Shown piece by piece: positions 8,454 through 15,017 of a DNA stretch of 51,309 nucleotides; position 1 is the stretch's first letter, and each line of letters starts with the position of its first letter. Under the pieces are notes generated by a model. It was not told the origin of the DNA. It saw nothing but the letters and a program-made list of their open reading frames with translations, and did not search any database. The translations under genes and the position numbers were made by a program. Origin of the DNA: Clostridiales bacterium (GTDB lineage: Bacteria; Bacillota; Clostridia; Oscillospirales; Oscillospiraceae); the NCBI GenBank assembly GCA_004553495.1, contig SFLE01000008.1, positions 1 to 51,309 of the forward strand, in the 5' to 3' direction.

Positions 8454-10436
8454 TTGAAACCTCAGCGCAACAGAGCGAGAGATATAGGCTTTTATGTTTT
8501 GATCCTGGTGCTTCTGGCGTGCACACTGTTCACGCTTTTGAATCAGCAGCCGGAAAACGAGCTTAGCTACGCTCAGGTAAAGGACCTCTTCACGAATGAA
8601 AAGGTTGAGGAATTTACCTACAACGGCTCAAAGAATATCCTTGAGATGAAGGTCAGGGACAGCTCGGCGAAAAGCGGCTACAAAGAAGTATATTATAAGA
8701 TGTACAGCTTTGCCTTCTTCTATGAGGATCTCGGCGATCTTGTAGATCAGCAGTATAAGGACGGCATAATCAAGGATTATCAGATAGAGCCCGTTCAGTC
8801 TACATGGTGGCTCCAGCTCATACCCTATGTTCTGTTCATCGGCTTCATGATATTCTGGATAGTCATGATGCAGCGTGCGCAGGGCGGCGGCGGAGCAGGC
8901 GGCGCAATGAAATTCGGCAAGGCGCGCACGCGCCTCGGCAGCGACGAGAAAAACCGAAAGACATTTGCCGATGTTGCGGGTGCCGATGAGGAAAAGGCGG
9001 AGCTCCAGGAGCTCGTTGAGTTCCTCAAGGACCCGAAATCGTTTACAAAAATGGGCGCGAGAATACCCAAGGGCGTTCTCCTTGTAGGACCTCCGGGAAC
9101 CGGTAAGACCCTGCTTGCAAAGGCAGTTGCGGGCGAGGCGGGAGTGCAGTTCCTGTCCATTTCCGGCTCGGACTTTGTTGAGCTTTATGTCGGCGTCGGC
9201 GCATCCCGCGTGAGAGACCTGTTCGATCAGGCAAAGAAAGTCGCACCGGCTATCATATTCATCGACGAGATCGACGCTGTCGGCCGTCAGCGCGGCTCCG
9301 GCCTCGGCGGCGGTCACGACGAGCGCGAGCAGACCCTCAACCAGCTGCTCGTTGAGATGGATGGCTTCGGCAATAACGAGGGCGTTATCGTCATGGCGGC
9401 AACAAACCGCGCGGATATTCTGGATAACGCGCTGCTGCGTCCCGGCCGCTTCGACCGTCAGGTCTATGTCGGTATGCCCGATATAAAGGGCAGAGAGGCG
9501 ATACTCAAGATCCATTCCAGAGGCAAGCCGCTTGCCGATGATGTCGATCTTAAATCCATCGCAAAGGGCACGCCCGGATTTTCCGGCGCCGATCTTGAAA
9601 ACCTCATGAACGAGGCGGCTCTGCTGGCGGTAAGGCGCAAGCACCGCTTCATAACCATGGACGACTGTGATGAGGCGATACTCAAGGTCGAGATGGGACC
9701 GGAGAAGAAGAGCCGTAAAATGTCGGACAAGGCAAAGCGCCTGACCGCTTATCACGAGTCGGGTCATGCCATTGCGTCGAAGTTTTTGCAGCACACCGAT
9801 CCGGTGCATTATATAACCATAATCCCGCGCGGCATGGCTGGCGGATTTACGCTCTATCGTCCCGACGAGGATGCCGAGAACTTCACCTCCAGAGCTCAGA
9901 TGTTTGAGCAGATAGTGTCGTGTCTCGGCGGCAGAATTGCCGAAAAGCTGTTCCTTGAGGATATCTCCACCGGCGCGTCCGGCGATATTCATCAGGCAAC
10001 GAGTATTGCCCGCAATATGGTAACGCGCTATGGCATGAGCGAAAAGCTCGGACCTATCCAGTATGACAGCTCCGATCACAGCATATTCATCGGCCGTGAC
10101 TTCGGTACCACCAAGAGCTACTCCGAGGAGACCGCGGCGCTCATCGACGAAGAGGTAAAGCGCATATTCGATGAGGCGGCACAGCTTTGCGAGAAGATAC
10201 TCACCGAGCACCGTGAAACTCTCATCGGCGTTGCCGAGTACCTGCTCGAAAACGAGTCGATGGATCGCGAGACCTTCGATTACTACTGCGAGCACGGCAC
10301 ATTCCCCGAGCCCAAGCCGGAACCGGCAATGAGGGATGACACCATTGAGCGTCCCGCGCTCAAGATCTCCCGCTTTGACGATCCTCCCGAGGACAGCGCC
10401 TCGGCAGGCATGGCGGATGAGCCCGACGACAAATAA
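8454..10436 (+). CDS. ftsH: ATP-dependent membrane zinc metalloprotease FtsH
   Basis: FtsH is a membrane-bound hexameric AAA+ protease that degrades misassembled membrane proteins and some regulators. Two transmembrane helices (about residues 10-30 and 118-140) flank a short extracytoplasmic domain. The AAA+ domain has Walker A GPPGTGKT (about 213), Walker B IIFIDEID and the second region of homology, ATNRADILDNALLRPGRFD. The M41 zinc site is HESGH (about 436). The 660 residues end in an acidic, low-complexity tail. The start is TTG, with AAAGGGATG upstream at a slightly long spacing. A terminator follows immediately. Confidence 0.96.
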   Translation: MKPQRNRARDIGFYVLILVLLACTLFTLLNQQPENELSYAQVKDLFTNEKVEEFTYNGSKNILEMKVRDSSAKSGYKEVYYKMYSFAFFYEDLGDLVDQQYKDGIIKDYQIEPVQSTWWLQLIPYVLFIGFMIFWIVMMQRAQGGGGAGGAMKFGKARTRLGSDEKNRKTFADVAGADEEKAELQELVEFLKDPKSFTKMGARIPKGVLLVGPPGTGKTLLAKAVAGEAGVQFLSISGSDFVELYVGVGASRVRDLFDQAKKVAPAIIFIDEIDAVGRQRGSGLGGGHDEREQTLNQLLVEMDGFGNNEGVIVMAATNRADILDNALLRPGRFDRQVYVGMPDIKGREAILKIHSRGKPLADDVDLKSIAKGTPGFSGADLENLMNEAALLAVRRKHRFITMDDCDEAILKVEMGPEKKSRKMSDKAKRLTAYHESGHAIASKFLQHTDPVHYITIIPRGMAGGFTLYRPDEDAENFTSRAQMFEQIVSCLGGRIAEKLFLEDISTGASGDIHQATSIARNMVTRYGMSEKLGPIQYDSSDHSIFIGRDFGTTKSYSEETAALIDEEVKRIFDEAAQLCEKILTEHRETLIGVAEYLLENESMDRETFDYYCEHGTFPEPKPEPAMRDDTIERPALKISRFDDPPEDSASAGMADEPDDK

Positions 10437-10441
10437 TAATG

Positions 10442-10477
10442 AAAAACTCTGCAATACATCGTATTGCAGAGTTTTTT
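10442..10477. terminator. Bidirectional intrinsic terminator between ftsH and ogt
   Basis: AAAAACTCTGCAATAC and GTATTGCAGAGTTTTTT form a perfect stem of about 16 bp with a three-base loop. The stem has A-runs on one side and T-runs on the other, so it can end transcripts from both ftsH (plus) and the ogt operon (minus). Confidence 0.93.
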
Positions 10478-10478
10478 G

Positions 10479-10967
10479 CTATTTTTCGAGCTCAAGGAGC
10501 TTTATCTTCCGGTCTATGCCTCCGGCGTAGCCCGTCAGGCTGCCGTTTGCTCCGATAACGCGGTGGCAGGGGATGATGATCGAAATTTTGTTGTGCCCCA
10601 CGGCTCCGCCGACCGCCTGCGCCGAGAGCGTTCTGCGCCCCATCTTTTCGGCAAGGCGCTTTGCAAGCTCACCGTATGTCGTCGTCTGACCGTATGGGAT
10701 GTCCAGCAGCATTTTCCACACCGATTTCTGAAAATCCGTTCCGGACGGATCGAGCGGGGGAGTGAAGTCGGGCGCTGAGCTGGAAAAGTAAATGTCGAGC
10801 CAGTGCTCGGCATCGGCTATCGCGCCGTTTTTCTTTTCGCACCGTTCGTCCTCGAGTCCCGCAGCAAAGTATTTCTGACCGCAGAACCACAGTCCGGTGA
10901 GTCCTTTTTCGTTTGCCGAGAGGAGTATCCTCCCGAGCGGCGAGTCGTAATATGAAGTGTATATCAT
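10479..10967 (-). CDS. ogt: Methylated-DNA--protein-cysteine methyltransferase
   Basis: This suicide repair protein transfers the methyl group from O6-methylguanine (and O4-methylthymine) to its own cysteine. The active-site motif IIIPCHRVIG is at about residues 118-127, and the helix-turn-helix region (DFQKSVWKMLLDIPYGQTTTYGELA) precedes it. The 162-residue form starts at the ATG at 10967, which has GGAGG seven bases upstream; longer in-frame readings run back into the neighbouring gene. That Shine-Dalgarno sequence overlaps the stop region of the upstream glycosylase gene, only four bases away, so translation is probably coupled. The pair forms a small alkylation-damage repair operon. Confidence 0.93.
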   Translation of the reverse strand: MIYTSYYDSPLGRILLSANEKGLTGLWFCGQKYFAAGLEDERCEKKNGAIADAEHWLDIYFSSSAPDFTPPLDPSGTDFQKSVWKMLLDIPYGQTTTYGELAKRLAEKMGRRTLSAQAVGGAVGHNKISIIIPCHRVIGANGSLTGYAGGIDRKIKLLELEK

Positions 10968-10971
10968 GTCT

Positions 10972-11613
10972 TTACCTCCGCTTTTTCGGCGCATAGTCGC
11001 GCATTTCGGGTATCGCGCCTCCCGCGACCGCCCACAGATAAAGGCTTGCAGCGCTGCAATAGGGGCTGAAGCGGCGGCGGTATTTCTCAAACAGCTTTTT
11101 GTCTATATTCCGGTGATGGTACACCATGCGCAGCCCGCGCTGTATCGCAAGGTCGTCATAGCTGAAAACATTCGGGCGCTGCATACAAAACAGCAGTATC
11201 ATCTCGGCTGTCCAAACGCCTATGCCCTTGAGCGAGGAAAGACTTTTTATTGCCTCATCGTCCGGCATTTCCCAAACGCGGTCAAGGTCAAATTCTCCGG
11301 AGCTTATTTTGCGCGCAAAGTCGGTTATGTATTCGGCTTTTCGGAATGTCATGCCCATCGACTGTAAGCGCGGCACGCCCGCGTCAAGAATACTTTCGGC
11401 GCTGACATCGCCCATGGAGGTCTGCATGCGCTGCCATATCGTTGCCTGAGCTTTCGTCGATATCTGCTGCCCGATTATGTGGTGCACGACGGAGGAGAAG
11501 AGGTCATCGTCGAGCGCGCGCTCAATGTGCCCGACCGAGTCTATCACCGCGCGCATACGCTCGTCGGCATTGCGCAGATAGTCAAGCTCGGTCTGCCCGT
11601 ATGAAAAGTACAT
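10972..11613 (-). CDS. AlkA-type DNA-3-methyladenine glycosylase (HhH-GPD)
   Basis: The protein should excise alkylated purines from DNA. The 213 residues show the HhH-GPD fold: HHIIGQQISTKAQATIW (about 44-60), the helix-hairpin-helix LSSLKGIGVWTAEMIL (about 125-140), and the catalytic aspartate in YDDLAIQRGL (about 152-161). It lacks the N-terminal domain of E. coli AlkA, as is common for the compact Clostridial form. GGAGG stands upstream of the ATG. It is first in a two-gene operon with ogt. An Ada-type regulator is not present nearby. Confidence 0.88.
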   Translation of the reverse strand: MYFSYGQTELDYLRNADERMRAVIDSVGHIERALDDDLFSSVVHHIIGQQISTKAQATIWQRMQTSMGDVSAESILDAGVPRLQSMGMTFRKAEYITDFARKISSGEFDLDRVWEMPDDEAIKSLSSLKGIGVWTAEMILLFCMQRPNVFSYDDLAIQRGLRMVYHHRNIDKKLFEKYRRRFSPYCSAASLYLWAVAGGAIPEMRDYAPKKRR

Positions 11614-11632
11614 TGCATCGCCTCCCGCGCCG

Positions 11633-11641
11633 ATTATAACA
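11633..11641 (-). promoter_or_regulatory. Extended -10 promoter for the alkA-like/ogt operon
   Basis: On the minus strand the sequence reads TGTTATAAT, a TGn extension joined to a perfect TATAAT, about 20 bases before the alkA-like ATG. No good -35 hexamer is seen at 16-18 bases, consistent with an extended -10 promoter. Confidence 0.5.
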
Positions 11642-11681
11642 TAAATGCGCCGCCAATCGCACGCAAAATTTCAAAAACGGC

Positions 11682-11710
11682 TTGTTAGAAATGGTGGGTT
11701 CTGCTATAAT
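11682..11710 (+). promoter_or_regulatory. Sigma-A-type promoter for ychF
   Basis: TTGTTA at 11682-11687 and TATAAT at 11705-11710 have a 17-base spacer. It lies 33 bases upstream of the ychF ATG and its AAGGAG ribosome-binding site. Confidence 0.75.
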
Positions 11711-11742
11711 CACTTGTATATCTTTAAGGAGATGCAGATAAA

Positions 11743-12834
11743 ATGAAATTAGGTATCGTAGGCTTGCCGAATGTCGGCAAATCAACCCTGTTCAATGCAA
11801 TAACAAACGCCGGAGCGGAGAGCGCAAACTATCCGTTCTGCACTATAGAGCCCAATGTCGGCATGGTGACCGTGCCCGACGAGCGCCTTGACTTCCTCGC
11901 CTCGATATACGAGCCGAAGAAGTACACCCCCGCGGTCATAGAGTTTGTCGATATAGCCGGTCTTGTCAAGGGCGCGTCCAAGGGCGAGGGACTGGGCAAC
12001 AAGTTTTTGTCGAACATACGCAATACCGACGCGATCGTTCATGTCGTAAGGTGCTTTGACGATGAAAATGTTATCCATGTCGAGGGTGGCACCGATCCCG
12101 CGCGCGATGTCGATATCATCGACCTCGAGCTCATAATGGCTGATATGGAAATGGTCGAGCGCCGCATCGAAAAGGCAAACAAAAATGCCAAGGGCGATAA
12201 GAAATATCTGCACGAGGCGGAGGTCTTTCAGGGGCTGCTTGAGCATCTGAACGAGGGCAAAAGCGTTCGCAGCTACGAGTGCGAGCCGGACGATATGGAG
12301 CTTATAGCCACCAGCGACCTTCTGACGATAAAGCCCGTTATCTATGCCGCAAACATGGATGAGGACGGCATAAGCGATTATGAAAACAACGCCTACTACA
12401 AGCAGCTTTGCGATATAGCGGCAAAGGAGGGCGCGCAGGTGCTCCCGATCTGCGCAAAGCTCGAGGAGGAGATAGCGGCGCTTGAGCCGGACGAGCGAGA
12501 AATGTTCCTCGAAGAGATGGGCATGAGCCAGTCGGGACTCGACCGCATGATAAAGACCTCCTATGCGCTGCTGGGGCTTATCTCGTTCCTTACCTGCGGC
12601 AGCGACGAGTGCAGAGCGTGGACCATCCGCCGCGGCACGAAGGCACCTCAGGCAGCCGGCAAGATACATACCGACTTCGAGCGCGGCTTTATCCGCGCGG
12701 AGATAGTCGCTTTTGACGACCTCAAGGAATGCGGGAGTATGGCTGCGGCAAAGGAAAAGGGTCTGGTTCGCTCCGAGGGCAAGGACTATGTCATGCACGA
12801 CGGCGATGTAACGCTGTTCAGATTCAATGTGTGA
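11743..12834 (+). CDS. ychF: Obg-family ATPase YchF (OLA1)
   Basis: YchF is a ribosome-associated P-loop nucleotidase that prefers ATP and is linked to stress and redox responses. The 363 residues begin with G1 GLPNVGKSTLFNA and the family-typical segment NYPFCTIEPNVG. G3 is DIAGLVKGASKGEGLGNKFL, and the C-terminal TGS domain (about 278-360) ends in the usual VMHDGDVTLFRFNV. AAGGAG precedes the ATG. Its TGA shares one base with the next ATG (TGATG), so the downstream membrane protein is probably translated by reinitiation. Confidence 0.96.
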   Translation: MKLGIVGLPNVGKSTLFNAITNAGAESANYPFCTIEPNVGMVTVPDERLDFLASIYEPKKYTPAVIEFVDIAGLVKGASKGEGLGNKFLSNIRNTDAIVHVVRCFDDENVIHVEGGTDPARDVDIIDLELIMADMEMVERRIEKANKNAKGDKKYLHEAEVFQGLLEHLNEGKSVRSYECEPDDMELIATSDLLTIKPVIYAANMDEDGISDYENNAYYKQLCDIAAKEGAQVLPICAKLEEEIAALEPDEREMFLEEMGMSQSGLDRMIKTSYALLGLISFLTCGSDECRAWTIRRGTKAPQAAGKIHTDFERGFIRAEIVAFDDLKECGSMAAAKEKGLVRSEGKDYVMHDGDVTLFRFNV

Positions 12835-13469
12835 TGGACGAGGTAATATTTGTTCTTGAGCTCATAGGAGCGGCGGCGTTTTCGGTGTCCGGAGCCATGG
12901 TCGCAATAGAAAAGAAGGCTGATATTTTCGGCGTTTTGTTTCTTGCGATAACAACGGCGCTCGGCGGCGGCGTCATCCGCGATGTGCTCATAGGTCAGAT
13001 ACCGCCGCGTATGTTCGTGAGCTACTGGTACCTTTTGGTGGCGGTGATAGCCGCCCTTGCGGTGTTCACGGACGCCTATGTGCGCAGCGAAAGGTATAAG
13101 CTGCACATAGACAGGCTCGACGCGGTAAATAACATTTTCGATGCCATTGGGCTTGCCGTTTTCACCATCACCGGCATGAACACGGCGATGGCAGTCAGCG
13201 ACAATGTCATACTGCTGCTGTTTGTCGGAATGTCCACCGGCATTGGCGGCGGTATGCTGCGCGATGTTATGACGAACACCATGCCCAAGGTTTTAAGAAA
13301 GCGCATTTACGCCGTGGCATCGCTGCTCGGCGGCGGGCTTTATTATGTCATGCTCCTGCTTGGAGCAGGTCAGCTCGCATCCGTCGGGTGCAGCATGCTG
13401 CTGATATTCGTTCTGCGCCTGCTGGCGACTATCAATAAGTGGAATTTGCCGTCGGTGAAATTAGATTAA
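12834..13469 (+). CDS. UPF0126/TRIC-family membrane protein
   Basis: This 211-residue integral membrane protein is built from two similar three-helix halves. The first carries GAAAFSVSGAM...GGGVIRD and the second DAIGLAVFTITGM...GGGMLRD. This duplicated glycine-rich pattern is the UPF0126 (YicG-like) family, which is related to TRIC cation channels; the natural ion or substrate of the bacterial proteins is not settled. I start it at the ATG that overlaps the ychF stop by one base. Longer in-frame readings run through ychF and have no function I can see. It is the last gene of the ychF transcript. Confidence 0.85.
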   Translation: MDEVIFVLELIGAAAFSVSGAMVAIEKKADIFGVLFLAITTALGGGVIRDVLIGQIPPRMFVSYWYLLVAVIAALAVFTDAYVRSERYKLHIDRLDAVNNIFDAIGLAVFTITGMNTAMAVSDNVILLLFVGMSTGIGGGMLRDVMTNTMPKVLRKRIYAVASLLGGGLYYVMLLLGAGQLASVGCSMLLIFVLRLLATINKWNLPSVKLD

Positions 13470-13495
13470 AATTTTGTTAAATATCAAAAATTCGA

Positions 13496-13523
13496 TTGAC
13501 TCTGCGCGGCGGCATATGATATT
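13496..13523 (+). promoter_or_regulatory. Probable promoter for the metal-riboswitch operon
   Basis: TTGACT at 13496-13501 is followed after 16 bases by GATATT at 13518-13523; the overlapping TATGAT would give too short a spacer. It sits just upstream of the riboswitch aptamer at 13535, so its position fits better than its -10 match. Confidence 0.45.
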
Positions 13524-13534
13524 TTGGATGGGAT

Positions 13535-13669
13535 AAAAGGGAGTAGCGTGCGCCAAACGGCGTTCGGCATATCGTCATCACGACCGAAAAGGTTCGGTGT
13601 GCCGAATACTACATTGTATTTGCAAGACTTTTACGGCAAAAGATAACTTTGCCGTAGGAGTCTTTTTTT
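13535..13669 (+). promoter_or_regulatory. yybP-ykoY-type (Mn2+) riboswitch with terminator expression platform
   Basis: The aptamer starts AAAAGGGAGTAGC (13535) and ends GCAAGACTTTT (13632). These are the two conserved strands that form the metal site and the P1 stem (AAAAG with CTTTT) in yybP-ykoY RNAs. TCGTCA and helical arms such as GACCGAA/TTCGGT lie between. Downstream, AGACTTTTACGGCAAA and TTTGCCGTAGGAGTCT form a terminator stem followed by a run of Ts (to 13669). The 5' arm of that terminator is also the 3' arm of P1, so ligand-stabilised P1 should prevent termination: an ON switch, as described for this class with Mn2+. The two downstream genes are of types commonly controlled by it. 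Confidence 0.88.
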
Positions 13670-13703
13670 ATTTGTTTAAAGAAAGGACTTGGGAACACAA
13701 CAA

Positions 13704-15017
13704 ATGGACACAGACTCAATATTGCCTCAATTACTGCTTCAGCTTGCGCTGATAGCTGTAAACGCCCTGTTTGCGGCGACGGAGATCGCCGTGATATCGC
13801 TCAATGAGACAAAGGTTCGCCGCATGGCTGAGGATGGAGATAGAAAAGCCGCAGGCATGCTTCGTATGGTAACGGAGCCGACCGGCTTTTTATCGACCAT
13901 CCAAATATGCATAACGCTTGCAGGCTTTCTCGGCTCGGCGTTTGCAGCGGATAATTTTTCAGATAAGCTTGTTGACTGGCTCATGAATGACTGTGGCGTT
14001 ACAGGCATATCTCCGTCCGCGCTTGATATGGTGTCGGTTATCATAATAACGCTTATCCTTTCTTATTTCACGCTTGTTCTCGGCGAGCTCGTGCCTAAGC
14101 GCATCGCAATGAAGCGCTCGGACAGCATCGCTCGTGCGATGAGCGGTCTTATGATAGGTATGTCGTCGGTTTTGAAGCCTGTCATATGGCTTCTGACTGT
14201 TTCCACTAATGCTGTGCTGCAACTTTGCGGCATCGACCCCAACGACAAGACAGAGGAGGTTTCCGAGGAGGAAATAATCATGATGCTCGACGAGGGCGAG
14301 GAAGCTGGCTCCATTGAAAGCGGCGAAAAAGCGCTCATTAAAAATGTTTTTGCGCTCAACGACACCACCGCTGAGGACATTATGGTTCATCGCGCGCAGG
14401 CTTGCTTTCTGCGGCGTGACGATCCACGTGAAAAGCTGCTGCGCGAAATTGCAGAAAGCGGTTATTCGCGCTTTCCGGTATGCGGCGAGAATGTGGACGA
14501 TGTTGTCGGAATACTCTACGCAAAGTCGTATCTTACCGCACTCAGCCGCGGCGAGGGTGACAGAATACAGGACTTCCTGCTTCCCGCTCGCTTTGTTCAC
14601 ACAAGTATGCGTATCGACAAGATCCTTCTGGATATGCAGCGTGAGCACAGGCATATGGCGGTCGTAGTCGATGATTACGGCGGAGTTACAGGTATAATCA
14701 CGCTTGAGGATATACTTGAGGAGCTTGTGGGCGAGATTTGGGACGAGAACGATGAAGTAATAGAGAATATAAAAGAACAGCCGGACGGAAGCTGCTGCAT
14801 ACTCGGCTGCACGCAGCTTCAAGCCATGTGCGAGGAACTGAGATGTAAGATCGACAGTGAAGCCGACACGGTCGGCGGCTGGGTCATTGAGCAGCTTGGA
14901 GGTATTCCGGCGAATGGTGACAGCTTCTATTATGAAAATATGCATATTACGGTCACATCAACTGATGCAAGATGTGTGCTTGAAGTTAATGTGAACATAA
15001 AGGAGGAGCAAAAGTGA
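13704..15017 (+). CDS. CNNM/CorC-family transporter (DUF21-CBS-CorC_HlyC)
   Basis: Domain order in about 437 residues: DUF21/CNNM transmembrane domain (about 5-185, with NALFAATEIAVISLNETKVRRM and LGELVPKRIA), a CBS pair (about 205-325, with GITLEDILEELVGEIWDE), and a C-terminal CorC_HlyC domain (about 345-432). Members of this family are implicated in divalent cation (Mg2+, Co2+) export or exchange. I favour the ATG at 13704, giving MDTDSILPQL; a TTG at 13689 would place AAAGGA too close. The preceding Mn2+-type riboswitch and the overlapping P-type ATPase suggest manganese or related metal homeostasis here, which is inference. It ends with a four-base overlap (GTGA) with the next gene. Confidence 0.88.
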   Translation: MDTDSILPQLLLQLALIAVNALFAATEIAVISLNETKVRRMAEDGDRKAAGMLRMVTEPTGFLSTIQICITLAGFLGSAFAADNFSDKLVDWLMNDCGVTGISPSALDMVSVIIITLILSYFTLVLGELVPKRIAMKRSDSIARAMSGLMIGMSSVLKPVIWLLTVSTNAVLQLCGIDPNDKTEEVSEEEIIMMLDEGEEAGSIESGEKALIKNVFALNDTTAEDIMVHRAQACFLRRDDPREKLLREIAESGYSRFPVCGENVDDVVGILYAKSYLTALSRGEGDRIQDFLLPARFVHTSMRIDKILLDMQREHRHMAVVVDDYGGVTGIITLEDILEELVGEIWDENDEVIENIKEQPDGSCCILGCTQLQAMCEELRCKIDSEADTVGGWVIEQLGGIPANGDSFYYENMHITVTSTDARCVLEVNVNIKEEQK

